A stretch of DNA of 64,000 nucleotides from Poindextera sp035604135. Its GTDB lineage: Bacteria > Pseudomonadota > Alphaproteobacteria > Caulobacterales > Caulobacteraceae. The position numbers were made by a program, and so were the translations under genes. Shown here piece by piece: positions 10,478 through 20,583 of the stretch (position 1 is its first letter; each line of letters begins with the position of its first letter). The notes under the pieces were generated by a model. The model was given only the letters and a program-made list of their open reading frames with translations. It did not search any database and had not been told where the DNA came from. The stretch covers positions 40,397-104,396 of the forward strand of contig DATNJB010000081.1 in assembly GCA_035604135.1 (NCBI GenBank), in the 5' to 3' direction.

Positions 10478-10881
10478 CTCTGCATCTCGACGCCCGGGAT
10501 GTCGGCGATGTGAGTGACCCACGCGGCGCGCGAGCGGGTCCAGATCTGCCTGACCGGCGTGAAGTGCGCCCGCTGGCGCACCGTCCCGAAGCCCAGGCTG
10601 TAGGGCTTGGGCTCGTCGCCCAGCCCGGTCGCGTAGATCGGCGAGCCGCAGCGCGGGCAGAAGGGGTGCTGGCGCTTGGTCCCGCTGTCGGCGGTCTTCA
10701 CGTAGATCGTGGGGTCTCCGCTGAGCAGGCGAAACGACCCCGGCTCGGCCGCGATGGTCACGCCGAAGGCCCCGCCGGTCAGCGCCTGGCAGTCGGTACT
10801 GTTGCACATCCCCGTCCGCGCCGGATCGGCCTCCGCCTCGAAGGCGATGTAACCCCAGTGGCAGTGGCCGTCGATCTTCAC
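10474..10881 (-). CDS. GFA (CENP-V/GFA) family protein with degenerate zinc sites
   Basis: 135-aa protein of the glutathione-dependent formaldehyde-activating family, starting at GTG 10881. The fold signature is clear: DGHCHWGYIAFEAE, then CNSTDCQALTGGAF, then HPFCPRCGSPIY. Family members normally have C-x-C at the first site and C-x-C-x-x-C at the second; here Trp9 and Ser28 replace one Cys in each. Both changes are reachable by single base substitutions, and the reading at these codons is unambiguous. Cys7, Cys26, Cys31 and the F-C-P-R-C-G pair remain. Catalytic activity is therefore doubtful. It lies 12 bp downstream of the sulfatase on the same strand, so the two probably form an operon. 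Confidence 0.85.
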   Translation of the reverse strand: MKIDGHCHWGYIAFEAEADPARTGMCNSTDCQALTGGAFGVTIAAEPGSFRLLSGDPTIYVKTADSGTKRQHPFCPRCGSPIYATGLGDEPKPYSLGFGTVRQRAHFTPVRQIWTRSRAAWVTHIADIPGVEMQS

Positions 10882-10893
10882 CTGAGCGCTCCC

Positions 10894-13116
10894 CTATTGC
10901 CGCGCCATCTCCGCCCGGCCGATCGCATCGCCATCCAGAACGCGGTCGGCATCCATCGTGACCGTCACTCTCCTGAGCTTGCCGGTGAAGGCGAAGGGGG
11001 CGGCATAGTCCGCAACCGGACTGCCTCGATCGCAACCGATGTCGAGACCCGACCAGGAGATGAAGCTGTGGAAGCCCATGGTCGTCTCTGCGACTCCGGC
11101 GTCGTCGCCATCGATCAGTAGACGGAGGATACTCGGATCGCCGTTCGCGACCGCAACACCCAGCCGGCGAGGCCCGGCCGGCGCGACCCGGTCGCTGACG
11201 ACGGTCGCGTGCTTGCCGCCGACGTTCATGTCGTAGACCAGCCGTCCATGGCGCACGAACAGGCAATAGCCGCAGGTCGCATCGCCATGGGCGATGAGCA
11301 CGCCCTCGTCGGTCGCGGCCAGGTCGACATGCGCTTCGATGACGAACGACCGCGAGCGGACGTCGGGCGCGATGTCGGTCGGCAGATGGCCCATGCCGGC
11401 GTGGAAGACGAAGTGCGTCCGCGGCCCATGGAACCGGGCGGCGTTCTCGGCGAAGCGGGGCGCGAAGCGATCGTCCAGCGGCAGCACCTTGCAGCGTTCG
11501 GCCTCGATCCACCAGTCGCTGATCAGCTCGGCCAGCTTATCCGGGCGGCCGGCGGCGATGTCGTCCACTTCCGAGAAGTCTGTGTCCAGATGATAGAGTT
11601 CCCAGACGTCGTCCTCGAACGGCGTGCCTGGCGGGTGGTAGGAGACCGCCTTCCAACCGTCGCTCCACAGTCCTCGGTGGCCGAACATCTCGAAGTACTG
11701 CGCTCGGCCGCGCGGTGGGTCGGCATCGCCGAAGCTGGCCGCGAAGGAGACTCCCTCGAGCGGCTGCTGGGCGACGCCGGCGATCGTCTCCGGCGCCACA
11801 GCTCCGACGACTTCGAGCAGGGTGGGGACGATGTCGCAGGCGTGGCGGAAGCCGTGCCTGAGCGCCCCGCGGGCGGCGATGCCCCTGGGCCAGCACGCAA
11901 CCAGCGGATCGCGGATGCCGCCGCCGTGAGTGTTCTGCTTGTATCGCTTGAGCGGGGTGTTGGCGGCCATCGCCCAACCCCACGGAAAGTTTGAGTGCGT
12001 GTCGGGTCCGCCGATAGCGTCGATGCGCGCCACCTTGTCGGCGATGGATTCGAGCACGCCGTTATAAGGCCCCATGGCGTTGACCATGCCGATCGGGCCG
12101 CCCTCCTGGCTCGCGCCATTGTCGCTCATGACCAGGATCAGCGTGTTCTCGCGCAAGGCCGCTTCGTCCAGGAAGCCGATCAGCCGGCCGAGGTTTTGGT
12201 CGGCATGGTCGAGCATGGCGGCGTAAGCGCCGGCCAGGCGGCGGAACAGACGCTGCTCGTCGGCCGTATGCTCGGCCCACGGATGGACGAAGGCGTTGCG
12301 CGGCGGCAGGCGGGTGTCGTTCGGCACGACGCCCAGCGCTTTCTGCCGTTCGAGCCTGCGCTCGCGCTCGACGTCCCAGCCGTCCTTGAACACCTCGTCG
12401 TAGTGCAGGATGAGGTCGCGCGGCACCTGATGCGGCGCATGGCAGGCCCCGTAGGCCAGCCAGGTCAGCCACGGCGTTTCGGGGGCGTCGGCGACGTGGT
12501 CGGCGATGAAGCGGATGGCCTGGTCGGTCAGGTCCTCGGTCAGGTGGTAGCCGCTCGCGTACGTCCCGGGCGCGGCGATCGCGGTGTTGTCGCGCACCAG
12601 CTCGGGCGCGTACTGGTCGGTCTCCGCGTCCATGAACCCGTAGAAGCGGTCGAAGCCACGGCCCAGCGGCCAGCCGTCGAACGGCCCGGTCGGCCCGGTC
12701 TCGGTCAGTGAGGTCACGTGCCACTTGCCGACCATGTAACTGCGGTAGCCGTTCGCCCGCAGAATCTCGGGCAGCGTGCCGGCCGAGTGGGCGATCTTGC
12801 CGCGATAGCCCGGATAGCCGGAGTCGAAATTGGCCAGGCAGCCGACGCCGACCGAGTGGTGGTTGCGGCCCGTGAGCAACGCCGCCCGCGTGGTCGAGCA
12901 CATAGCGGTGGTGTGGAAGCCGCTGTAGCGCAGCCCTTCCGCCGCCAGCGCGTCGATGCTGGGCGTCGCGATCGGCGAGCCATAGCAGCCGAAGTCGGAA
13001 AAGCCGACGTCGTCGAACAGCACGACAAGGATGTTCGGTGCGCCAACAGGCGCGCGCGGCTTCGGCGGCCACCAGGGGGTGGAATCTGCGACGGTCCTGC
13101 CGATCTTTGCTTCCAC
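10894..13116 (-). CDS. arylsulfatase-type sulfatase with C-terminal lectin-like domain
   Basis: 740-aa type I sulfatase. The metal-binding opening NILVVLFDDVGFSDFGCYG (Asp35, Asp36) and the modification motif C-S-T-T-R (Cys73 to Arg77, followed by AALLTGRNHH) identify a formylglycine-dependent enzyme; Cys73 would be converted to formylglycine. The second metal site is in LILVMSDNGASQEGG. After about residue 560 a beta-sandwich region resembling a laminin-G/concanavalin fold follows (VLIAHGDATCGYCLFVRHGR to LRRVTVTMDAD), as in the large AtsA-like subgroup. No signal peptide is visible, so it may be cytoplasmic. The start is GTG 13116, with GGAG close upstream. The natural sulfate ester is unknown. 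An FNR-type palindrome at 13185 lies 68 bp upstream. Confidence 0.9.
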   Translation of the reverse strand: MEAKIGRTVADSTPWWPPKPRAPVGAPNILVVLFDDVGFSDFGCYGSPIATPSIDALAAEGLRYSGFHTTAMCSTTRAALLTGRNHHSVGVGCLANFDSGYPGYRGKIAHSAGTLPEILRANGYRSYMVGKWHVTSLTETGPTGPFDGWPLGRGFDRFYGFMDAETDQYAPELVRDNTAIAAPGTYASGYHLTEDLTDQAIRFIADHVADAPETPWLTWLAYGACHAPHQVPRDLILHYDEVFKDGWDVERERRLERQKALGVVPNDTRLPPRNAFVHPWAEHTADEQRLFRRLAGAYAAMLDHADQNLGRLIGFLDEAALRENTLILVMSDNGASQEGGPIGMVNAMGPYNGVLESIADKVARIDAIGGPDTHSNFPWGWAMAANTPLKRYKQNTHGGGIRDPLVACWPRGIAARGALRHGFRHACDIVPTLLEVVGAVAPETIAGVAQQPLEGVSFAASFGDADPPRGRAQYFEMFGHRGLWSDGWKAVSYHPPGTPFEDDVWELYHLDTDFSEVDDIAAGRPDKLAELISDWWIEAERCKVLPLDDRFAPRFAENAARFHGPRTHFVFHAGMGHLPTDIAPDVRSRSFVIEAHVDLAATDEGVLIAHGDATCGYCLFVRHGRLVYDMNVGGKHATVVSDRVAPAGPRRLGVAVANGDPSILRLLIDGDDAGVAETTMGFHSFISWSGLDIGCDRGSPVADYAAPFAFTGKLRRVTVTMDADRVLDGDAIGRAEMARQ

Positions 13117-13184
13117 TAACTCCAGCCCTTCCGCGCCAGCCGCCCAGGCTAGAGCGCCGCGCGGGCCGGCGCAAAGGCGCCGGC

Positions 13185-13198
13185 TTGAGCTGACTCAA
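13185..13198. promoter_or_regulatory. FNR/FixK-type box TTGAGCTGACTCAA
   Basis: Exact TTGA-N6-TCAA inverted repeat of the CRP/FNR superfamily type, midway between the divergent sulfatase and HhH genes. Its centre is about 68 bp upstream of the HhH ATG. If the site acts at -41.5, the start of transcription would fall near 13233 and leave a leader of about 27 bases. The same geometry would allow control of the sulfatase on the other strand. It could be the promoter of the whole HhH-to-DUF2784 operon. Confidence 0.6.
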
Positions 13199-13259
13199 TC
13201 CGCGCGCGCCGCCCACGCCGTAGCCTTCGACCGATTCTTGAGGAGGCGATTGGCCAGCT

Positions 13260-14183
13260 ATGCTGCAGACATCAGTCGTCCCACCCGCCCCTTACGACCT
13301 GGCGCAGGCCGAAAACGCCACCCTGGCCGCCAAGCTCCGCGATTATGCAGCGTTGCTCGACGACCAATCCGACGGGCCGTTCCGCGCGCGGGCCTATCGG
13401 AAGGCCGCTGCCGTCATCGAGCGCCTGCCCAGGCCGGTGTCGGCCGTCTTGGCCGCCGAGGGTCGCGAAGGGCTCGACGCCCTGCCGGGCATCGGGCCTC
13501 GAATCGCGGCTGCGCTGGCCGAGCTCGTCGCGACGGGCCGCTGGTCGCAGCTGGACCGCGTTCGCGGTGAAGCGCAGCCCGAGGCGCTGTTCCGCACCAT
13601 CCCGGGGATTGGGCCCGAGCTCGCGCGCCGGCTGGCCGAGGATCTGCACCTGTCGTCGCTCGAGGCGCTCGAGGTCGCCGCTCACGACGGCACGCTGGCC
13701 AGCGCCGCAGGCTGGGGGCCGCGTCGGCTTCGGATGCTGCAGGCCGCGCTCGCCGAGCGGCTCGGTCGGCCGCGCCTGCGCTGGGCGCGCGCCATGGCCG
13801 CTCGCCCGCCGGCGGTCATGCTGCTCGACGTCGATCGGGAGTATCGGCGGCGCGCCGCCGCGCGCGAGCTCCGGCGCATCGCGCCCAAGCGGTTCAACCC
13901 GGCAGGCAAGGCGTGGCTGCCGATTCTGCACACGGAGCGGGGCGCTTGGCGATTCACCGCGCTCTACTCGAACACGCCGCTCGCCCATCAACTGGGCCGA
14001 ACCGGCGACTGGGTGGTGATCTACTACGAGACCGACGCCCAACCCGAGGGCCAATGCACGGTGGTCACCGAAACACTCGGACCGCTGAAGGGCGAACGGG
14101 TGGTGCGCGGCCGCGAGCAAGAAATATCCGGTCCTCTCTCGGCGCTTGAGCCGGATCAAGGCGGCGCCGCACGGCGGTCGTAG
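13260..14183 (+). CDS. helix-hairpin-helix DNA-binding protein (PolX N-terminal-like)
   Basis: 307 aa. Residues about 15-150 match the 8-kDa/HhH region of family X DNA polymerases: NATLAAKLRDYAALLDDQSD, RARAYRKAAAVIERL, then two HhH turns, LPGIGPRIAAAL and IPGIGPELARRLAE. The polymerase palm and PHP exonuclease domains of PolX are absent. Residues about 170-290 form a different domain (AVMLLDVDREYRRRAA, FNPAGKAWLPILHTER, YYETDAQPEGQCTVVTE) found in similar stand-alone proteins; its function is not known to me. A DNA-repair or DNA-binding role is inferred from HhH only. It is the first gene of a tight plus-strand series and has a GGAGG about 13 bases before ATG 13260. Confidence 0.75.
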   Translation: MLQTSVVPPAPYDLAQAENATLAAKLRDYAALLDDQSDGPFRARAYRKAAAVIERLPRPVSAVLAAEGREGLDALPGIGPRIAAALAELVATGRWSQLDRVRGEAQPEALFRTIPGIGPELARRLAEDLHLSSLEALEVAAHDGTLASAAGWGPRRLRMLQAALAERLGRPRLRWARAMAARPPAVMLLDVDREYRRRAAARELRRIAPKRFNPAGKAWLPILHTERGAWRFTALYSNTPLAHQLGRTGDWVVIYYETDAQPEGQCTVVTETLGPLKGERVVRGREQEISGPLSALEPDQGGAARRS

Positions 14184-14219
14184 GTTTCTCTGGTGGATAG
14201 CCGAGATCCGGGAGCGGGC

Positions 14220-14876
14220 ATGATGACACGCAGGCTGATCGCGTCCGGGATCATTGCGGCGCCAGCGGTGGCCGCCGGGCTTGGCGCGGCCGCCGCGCGG
14301 GGCGCTGTGCCGCGGCCGTTGCCGGCCCCGCATCGGCGGGGCGGCATGCCGCTGATGGAAGCGCTCGATGGCCGCCGCTCGACCCGCGAATACGCCGAGC
14401 GTCAGCTGGATGCTCAGACCCTGTCCGATCTTCTTTGGGCGGCGTTCGGGGTCAACCGGCCGAGCGGCGATCGTACCGCGCCGTATTGGCGCCACGTGAT
14501 GGTCATCGATGTCTATGCGGCGTTGGCCGATGGGGTTTGGCTCTACGAGCCCCGCACCCACAGCCTTCTGCCCTTTCGAAGCGCCGACCTCCGCGCGCTG
14601 ACCGGCCGCCAGGACTTCGTGGCGAGCGCGCCGCTGAACCTCGTCTACGTGGCCCACGGCGAGCGGATGACCGATGTTCAGCCCACCGATCGGCGACTTT
14701 TCGCGTCGGTGGACACCGGCTTCATCGGGCAGAACGTCTATCTGTTCTGCGCCTCCGCAGGACTGGCGAGCGTGTTTCGGGGCGCCGTCGACTATCCCGC
14801 GCTGGAAAAGGCGATGCAGCTGCCCGCCGAGCAGTTTGTCACCTTCGCGCAGAGCGTCGGCTACCCAAAGGCGTAG
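14220..14876 (+). CDS. SagB/ThcOx-type nitroreductase, exported form
   Basis: 218-aa FMN-dependent nitroreductase-fold protein. The conserved opening is MEALDGRRSTREYAERQLDA, where R-R-S-x-R binds FMN phosphate, followed by LSDLLWAAFGVNRPSGDRT, the N-R-P-S-G segment typical of the SagB group, and by LVYVAHGERM and VDTGFIGQNVYLFCASAGL. The N-terminus MMTRRLIASGIIAAPAVAAG has a twin-Arg-like basic start and a hydrophobic stretch, suggesting export or membrane association. ATG 14220 with GGGAG five bases upstream is preferred to GTG 14193. Homologues with N-terminal helices of this kind occur in stress loci; the substrate is unknown. It lies 36 bp after the HhH gene and 48 bp before the ligase, so is likely in the same transcript. 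Confidence 0.85.
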   Translation: MMTRRLIASGIIAAPAVAAGLGAAAARGAVPRPLPAPHRRGGMPLMEALDGRRSTREYAERQLDAQTLSDLLWAAFGVNRPSGDRTAPYWRHVMVIDVYAALADGVWLYEPRTHSLLPFRSADLRALTGRQDFVASAPLNLVYVAHGERMTDVQPTDRRLFASVDTGFIGQNVYLFCASAGLASVFRGAVDYPALEKAMQLPAEQFVTFAQSVGYPKA

Positions 14877-14924
14877 TCCGCGGCTGGGGGGCGATCCTTC
14901 AACACAAAGCGGAGCGTAGGCGGC

Positions 14925-16691
14925 GTGGACAAGGCAAACGGCTGGCAGACGATCAGGAAGCGCCACGGGGATGCGTCGCGGGCGAACTTGGTCGACTATG
15001 AGTCGGCGGTCGCAGCCTTTTCGTGGGATGACGCGCGACGGCTGCTCGACGGGCTCCCGGGGGGCGGTCTGAACATCGCCTATGAAGCCATCGATCGGCA
15101 CGTCGCCCATGGCCATGGCGATCGGGTCGCCATCCGCTGGATGGCGCAGGACGGGCGGGTCGAGATCCTCACCTACGAGGACCTGCGGCGACGGACCAAC
15201 CGCTTCGCCAACGTGCTGCGCGCGCTCGGGCTGAAGCAGGGTGATCGCGTCTATTCGCTGCTTGGCCGCGAGCCGGCGCTCTACATCGCAGCGTTCGGAA
15301 CATTGAAGGCCGGCTGTGTCTTCTGCCCGCTGTTCTCGGCCTTCGGACCGGAGCCGGTCAGGGCGCGCATGGAGATCGGCGAAGGCGCGGCCCTGATCAC
15401 GACCGCAGCCCACTACCGCCGCAAGGTCGCGCCCTGGCGCGCCGACCTCGCTTGCCTGCGCGAGGTGCTGATCGTGGACGCCGAGACAGAGCTGCCCGAG
15501 GGAACGCGGGATTTCTTGAGCCTGATGGGACCCGCGCCCGACGCGTTCGAGATCGTCAAGACAGCGCCGGACGATGTCGCCCTCCTGCACTTCACCAGCG
15601 GCACCACCGGGCGGCCCAAGGGCGCCGTCCACGTGCACCAGGCTGTGGTCGCCCACCACATCACCGGGCGCTACGCCCTAGATTTCCACGAGGGCGACAC
15701 TTTCTGGTGCACGGCCGATCCGGGCTGGGTGACCGGAACCTCCTACGGGATCATCTCGCCACTGACCAACGGCCTCACCATGGTCGTCGACGAGGCGGAG
15801 TTCGATGCGGCGCGCTGGTACCAGCTGCTGCAGGACCAGAAGGTCACCGTCTGGTACACCGCGCCTACGGCGATCCGCATGCTGATGAAGGCAGGCGCCG
15901 AGCTCGCGCATCAGTATGATCTCTCGTCGATCCGTTTCATGGCCAGCGTCGGGGAGCCGCTGAATCCGGAGGCCGTGGTCTGGTCCGCCGAAACGTTCGG
16001 AAAGCCGTTCCACGACAACTGGTGGCAGACGGAAACCGGCGGCATCATGATCGCCAATTACGCGTCGATGGACGTGCGGCCGGGCTCCATGGGCAAACCG
16101 CTGCCAGGGGTCGTCGCCGGCATCGTGGAGCGCATCGAGACCGGCGTGGCCGAAGTGACCCGACCGATGGCGATGGGCGAGCTCGCGCTTCGGCCGGGAT
16201 GGCCCTCGATGATGCGCGGCTACCTCCACGAGGAGGAGCGCTATCGCAAGTGCTTCGTGGGCGGCTGGTACCTGAGCGGCGACCTCGCGATGCGGGACTC
16301 CGACGGCTACTACTGGTTCGTCGGGCGGGCGGATGACGTGATCAAGAGCGCCGGCCACCTGATCGGCCCGTTCGAGGTGGAGAGCGCCCTTATGGAGCAT
16401 CCGGCGGTGGCCGAGGCGGCGGTGATCGGCCTGCCCGATCCCATCGCCGGCGCGACGGTGAAGGCCTACGTCACGCTGAGGCCAGGCTTCGAGCGAGGCG
16501 AGGCCATGCGCCGCGAGCTGCTTGGCCACGCGCGCAAGCGGCTAGGGGCGGCGGTCGCGCCAAAGGACATCGCCTTCCGCGAGAACCTGCCGAAGACCCG
16601 AAGCGGCAAGATCATGCGCCGCCTCCTGAGGGCGCGGGAGCTCGGCCTGCCGGAGGGCGACCTCTCGACGCTGGAGAGCGAGGAGCGATGA
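14925..16691 (+). CDS. acetyl-CoA synthetase-like acyl-CoA ligase
   Basis: 588-aa ANL-superfamily ligase, which makes an acyl-AMP and then an acyl-CoA. Motifs: P-loop TSGTTGRPKGAVHVH, the acetyl-CoA synthetase signature NWWQTETGGIM (Trp closes the acyl pocket to short acids), the hinge ADDVIKSAGHLIGPFEVE, and the C-terminal PKTRSGKIMRR whose Lys is acetylated in Acs enzymes. It is about 60 residues shorter than housekeeping Acs (around 650), and matches the AcsA subgroup. Translation starts at GTG 14925. Its last four bases overlap the E1 start (ATGA), so it is coupled to the 2-oxoacid dehydrogenase genes. I infer that acetate or another short acid is activated as part of the same pathway; propionate or similar remains possible. 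Confidence 0.9.
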   Translation: MDKANGWQTIRKRHGDASRANLVDYESAVAAFSWDDARRLLDGLPGGGLNIAYEAIDRHVAHGHGDRVAIRWMAQDGRVEILTYEDLRRRTNRFANVLRALGLKQGDRVYSLLGREPALYIAAFGTLKAGCVFCPLFSAFGPEPVRARMEIGEGAALITTAAHYRRKVAPWRADLACLREVLIVDAETELPEGTRDFLSLMGPAPDAFEIVKTAPDDVALLHFTSGTTGRPKGAVHVHQAVVAHHITGRYALDFHEGDTFWCTADPGWVTGTSYGIISPLTNGLTMVVDEAEFDAARWYQLLQDQKVTVWYTAPTAIRMLMKAGAELAHQYDLSSIRFMASVGEPLNPEAVVWSAETFGKPFHDNWWQTETGGIMIANYASMDVRPGSMGKPLPGVVAGIVERIETGVAEVTRPMAMGELALRPGWPSMMRGYLHEEERYRKCFVGGWYLSGDLAMRDSDGYYWFVGRADDVIKSAGHLIGPFEVESALMEHPAVAEAAVIGLPDPIAGATVKAYVTLRPGFERGEAMRRELLGHARKRLGAAVAPKDIAFRENLPKTRSGKIMRRLLRARELGLPEGDLSTLESEER

Positions 16692-18694
16692 GCGAGGCGG
16701 CCGCCAAACCGCACCTGTCCCGCGACCACGTGCTCGCGCTCCTGCGGCAGATGATCCGCATCCGCGAGTTCGAGGCCAAGTGCTACGAGGTCTACACGCA
16801 GGAGAAGATCCGCGGCTTCATGCACCTCTACGACGGGGAGGAGGCCGTGGCCGTCGGCGTTATCCCGGTGCTGGAGGCTCGCGACCACATCGTCGCCACC
16901 TACCGCGAGCACGCGCACGCGCTGGTGCGTGGCTCACCCATGGCCGGCGTGATGGCCGAGATGTACGGCAAGCGCGAAGGGCTGAGCGGCGGCCGCGGCG
17001 GCTCTATGCACCTCTTCGACCGCGAGCATGGCCTTTTCGGCGGCAACGCGATCGTGGGCGGCGGGCTGCCGCTCGCCGTGGGCTTGGCGCTCGCCGATCG
17101 TATGCAAGGCAAGGACGCCGTCACGGCCTGCTTCTTCGGCGAGGGCGCGGTCGCCGAGGGCGCCTTCCACGAGAGCCTGAACTTGGCCGCTCTCTGGGGC
17201 CTGCCGGTCCTGTTCGTCTGCGAGAACAACCGCTACGCCATGGGCACGGCGCTCGAGATCTCGGAGTCCGAAACCGACATCCACAAGAAGGCCGAGGTCT
17301 ATCGCATCGCCTCCGAAGCGGTCGACGGGATGGACGTGGTCGCGGTGGAGGCGGCGGCGCGACGAGCGGTCGCCCAGGTGCGCGAGACCGGCAAGCCCTA
17401 TTTCCTCGAATGCCGGACCTATCGGTTCCGGGCGCATTCCATGTTCGACGCCCAGCACTATCGCGCGCGGATGGAAGTCGAAGCCTGGCGGGTCAAGGAC
17501 CCCATCGTCCGCTTCCAGGACTGGGCGATCGCAAGCGGCCTCGCGCATGCCGACGACGTGGAGCGCATCCGGGCAGAGGTCGGGGCGGAGATCGAGGCCG
17601 CGGTCACCGCCGCCGAAGCCGGGACGCTCGAGCCGGTGGAAGACCTGACGCGCTACGTCTGCGCTCCGGAACGGCCGGCGCCGCCGGCGCCCTCGCCTGC
17701 GCCGTCCGCGGCCACGGTCAAGACCAGCTACCGCGAGGCCATGCATGCGGCGATCCGCGACGCGATGACCCGCGACGACTCCGTCTTCCTGATGGGCGAG
17801 GACGTCGGCCACTACGGCGGCTGCTATGCGGTGAGCGAAGGCCTGCTCGGAGAGTTCGGCCCCGATCGCATCCGCGACACGCCGCTCTCCGAAGCCGCCT
17901 TCACCGGCGCGGGCATTGGCGCAGCTATGGGCGGGATGCGTCCGATCGTCGAGGTGATGACCGTCAACTTCAGCCTGCTCGCGCTCGACCAGATCCTGAA
18001 CAATGCCGCCACCATCCGGCACATGTCGGGCAACCAGCTCGGCTGTCCGGTCGTGATCCGCATGGCGACGGGGGCCGGGCGGCAGCTCGCGGCGCAGCAT
18101 TCGCACAGCCTCGAGGGTTGGTACGCCCATATCCCGGGGCTGCGCGTGCTCGCGCCAGCGACGCTGGAAGACGCCCGCGGCATGCTGTGGACCGCGCTGC
18201 AGGAGCCCGACCCGGTCCTCATCTTCGAGAACGTGATGCTCTACAATCGCACCGGGCTGCTCGCGGAGGACGCCGGTCCGGTGGATATCGACAACGCCGC
18301 CGTCCGGCGCGAGGGCCGCGACCTGAGCCTGATCACCTACGGCGGATCGCTCTGGAAGACGCTTGAGGCTGCGGAAGCGCTGGCGCGGGAAGGCGTCGAG
18401 GCCGAGGTCGTCGACTTGCGGGTGCTAAGGCCGCTCGACGACGCGACGATGATGGCCTCGGTCCGCAAGACCCGGAAGGCGCTGATCGTCGACGAAGGCT
18501 GGCGGAGCGGCGGCCTGTCGGCGGAGATCGGCATGCGCATCGTCGAGCAGGCCTTCTTCGATCTCGATGCGCCGCTCGCCCGGCTCTGCAGCGCCGAGGT
18601 CCCGATCCCCTACGCCAAACATCTGGAGGACGCGGCCATCCCGCAGACGGCGAGCATCCTGGCGGCCGCGAAGTCGCTGCTCGGCCGCGCCTGA
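16688..18694 (+). CDS. 2-oxoacid dehydrogenase E1, alpha and beta fused
   Basis: 668-aa thiamine-diphosphate enzyme in which the usual separate E1 alpha (about 1-325) and E1 beta (about 345-668) are fused by a Pro/Ala linker (APERPAPPAPSPAPSA). The alpha part has GGRGGSMHLFD and the ThDP motif GEGAVAEGAFHESLNLA ending in NN (CENNRYAMGT). The beta part has FLMGEDVGHYGGCYAVSEGL, DTPLSEAAFTGAGIGAAMGG and the C-terminal DEGWRSGG. These resemble pyruvate or acetoin dehydrogenase E1 more than branched-chain E1, but sequence alone does not fix the substrate. Start ATG 16688 overlaps the ligase stop. E2 follows after 3 bp. No E3 is present in the operon. Confidence 0.9.
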   Translation: MSEAAAKPHLSRDHVLALLRQMIRIREFEAKCYEVYTQEKIRGFMHLYDGEEAVAVGVIPVLEARDHIVATYREHAHALVRGSPMAGVMAEMYGKREGLSGGRGGSMHLFDREHGLFGGNAIVGGGLPLAVGLALADRMQGKDAVTACFFGEGAVAEGAFHESLNLAALWGLPVLFVCENNRYAMGTALEISESETDIHKKAEVYRIASEAVDGMDVVAVEAAARRAVAQVRETGKPYFLECRTYRFRAHSMFDAQHYRARMEVEAWRVKDPIVRFQDWAIASGLAHADDVERIRAEVGAEIEAAVTAAEAGTLEPVEDLTRYVCAPERPAPPAPSPAPSAATVKTSYREAMHAAIRDAMTRDDSVFLMGEDVGHYGGCYAVSEGLLGEFGPDRIRDTPLSEAAFTGAGIGAAMGGMRPIVEVMTVNFSLLALDQILNNAATIRHMSGNQLGCPVVIRMATGAGRQLAAQHSHSLEGWYAHIPGLRVLAPATLEDARGMLWTALQEPDPVLIFENVMLYNRTGLLAEDAGPVDIDNAAVRREGRDLSLITYGGSLWKTLEAAEALAREGVEAEVVDLRVLRPLDDATMMASVRKTRKALIVDEGWRSGGLSAEIGMRIVEQAFFDLDAPLARLCSAEVPIPYAKHLEDAAIPQTASILAAAKSLLGRA

Positions 18695-18697
18695 TCC

Positions 18698-19881
<1,184 letters not shown>

Positions 19882-19885
<4 letters not shown>

Positions 19886-20136
19886 CGGCGAACGACATCC
19901 GCGCGGTTCTCCAGGACGAGCTTGGCCGCATTGCGCCCGAGATCGACTTTGATAGCCTCGATGCCAGGGCCGACCTGCGCGAGGAGGCCGACATCGACTC
20001 GATGGACTTTCTCAACCTGCTCACGGCCTTGCACGTGAGGCTGCACGTCGACATCCCGGAGGCGGACAACGCAAAGCTGATCACGGTGCAGGGCGCGATC
20101 GACTATCTGACGGCGAAGCTCGCAGCCACGGCTTAG
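19882..20136 (+). CDS. acyl carrier protein
   Basis: 84-aa acidic four-helix carrier protein. The phosphopantetheine attachment site is Ser40 in EEADIDSMDFLNLL (D-S-M-D in place of the D-S-L-D of housekeeping AcpP). Overlap of its ATG with the E2 stop (ATGA) places it firmly in the ligase-E1-E2 operon. This is an unusual partner for a 2-oxoacid dehydrogenase: it suggests that the acyl product, or the one made by the ligase, may be handed to a carrier rather than only to CoA. A second carrier domain lies in the fusion protein at 24073. Whether this ACP is charged by that protein is speculation. Confidence 0.9.
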
Positions 20137-20166
20137 TCGTTCGCCGCGTCGGGTGTGGAGCCGAGC

Positions 20167-20583
20167 ATGGGCGAGCCTTCGTCGGAGCGATGGGTCCTAG
20201 GTGAAGTCATCCTGGCCGCGCACGTCGCAATCATTGGCTTCAACTTGTTCGGGTTGGTCGCGATACCGCTCGGCGCCTGGCGGGGATGGCGCTTCGTTCG
20301 CCGGCGCGTCTGGCGCCTGCTGCACCTGGGATCCTTCGCCGTGGTCGCGCTGCAGGCGATCCTGGGCAGGGCCTGCTTCCTCACCGACTGGGAGGCCGAT
20401 GTCGTGGGCGACCCGTTGCACGCGCCGCTGATCATGCGCTGGGTCAACGCAGTGATCTTCTGGCCCTTGCCGATGTGGGTGTTCGACGCCGTCTACGTCG
20501 CGCTCTTCGTCTACGTCGTTGCCCTCCTATGGCTGGTCCCCTTGCACACGGCCGCGCGAGCCGGCGTCGCCGGACGCCATTGA
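20167..20583 (+). CDS. DUF2784-family membrane protein
   Basis: 138-aa membrane protein with four predicted helices: LGEVILAAHVAIIGFNLFGLVAIPL, LLHLGSFAVVALQAIL, IMRWVNAVIFWPLPMWVF and YVALFVYVVALLWLVPL. The segment GRACFLTDWE between helices 2 and 3 matches the C-P-L-T-x-W-E signature of DUF2784 proteins. The function of the family is unknown. ATG 20167 has GGAG at a proper distance, inside a slightly longer frame that opens at GTG 20155. It lies 30 bp after the ACP gene and is probably the last gene of that operon. The Cys and charged residues in the loop would suit a small-ligand or redox role, but nothing proves this. Confidence 0.8.
   Translation: MGEPSSERWVLGEVILAAHVAIIGFNLFGLVAIPLGAWRGWRFVRRRVWRLLHLGSFAVVALQAILGRACFLTDWEADVVGDPLHAPLIMRWVNAVIFWPLPMWVFDAVYVALFVYVVALLWLVPLHTAARAGVAGRH

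Noticed and set aside
13272..15659. Long minus-strand frame (795 codons) opposite the HhH, nitroreductase and ligase genes
   Set aside because: Shadow of three recognisable plus-strand genes; its product has no motif.
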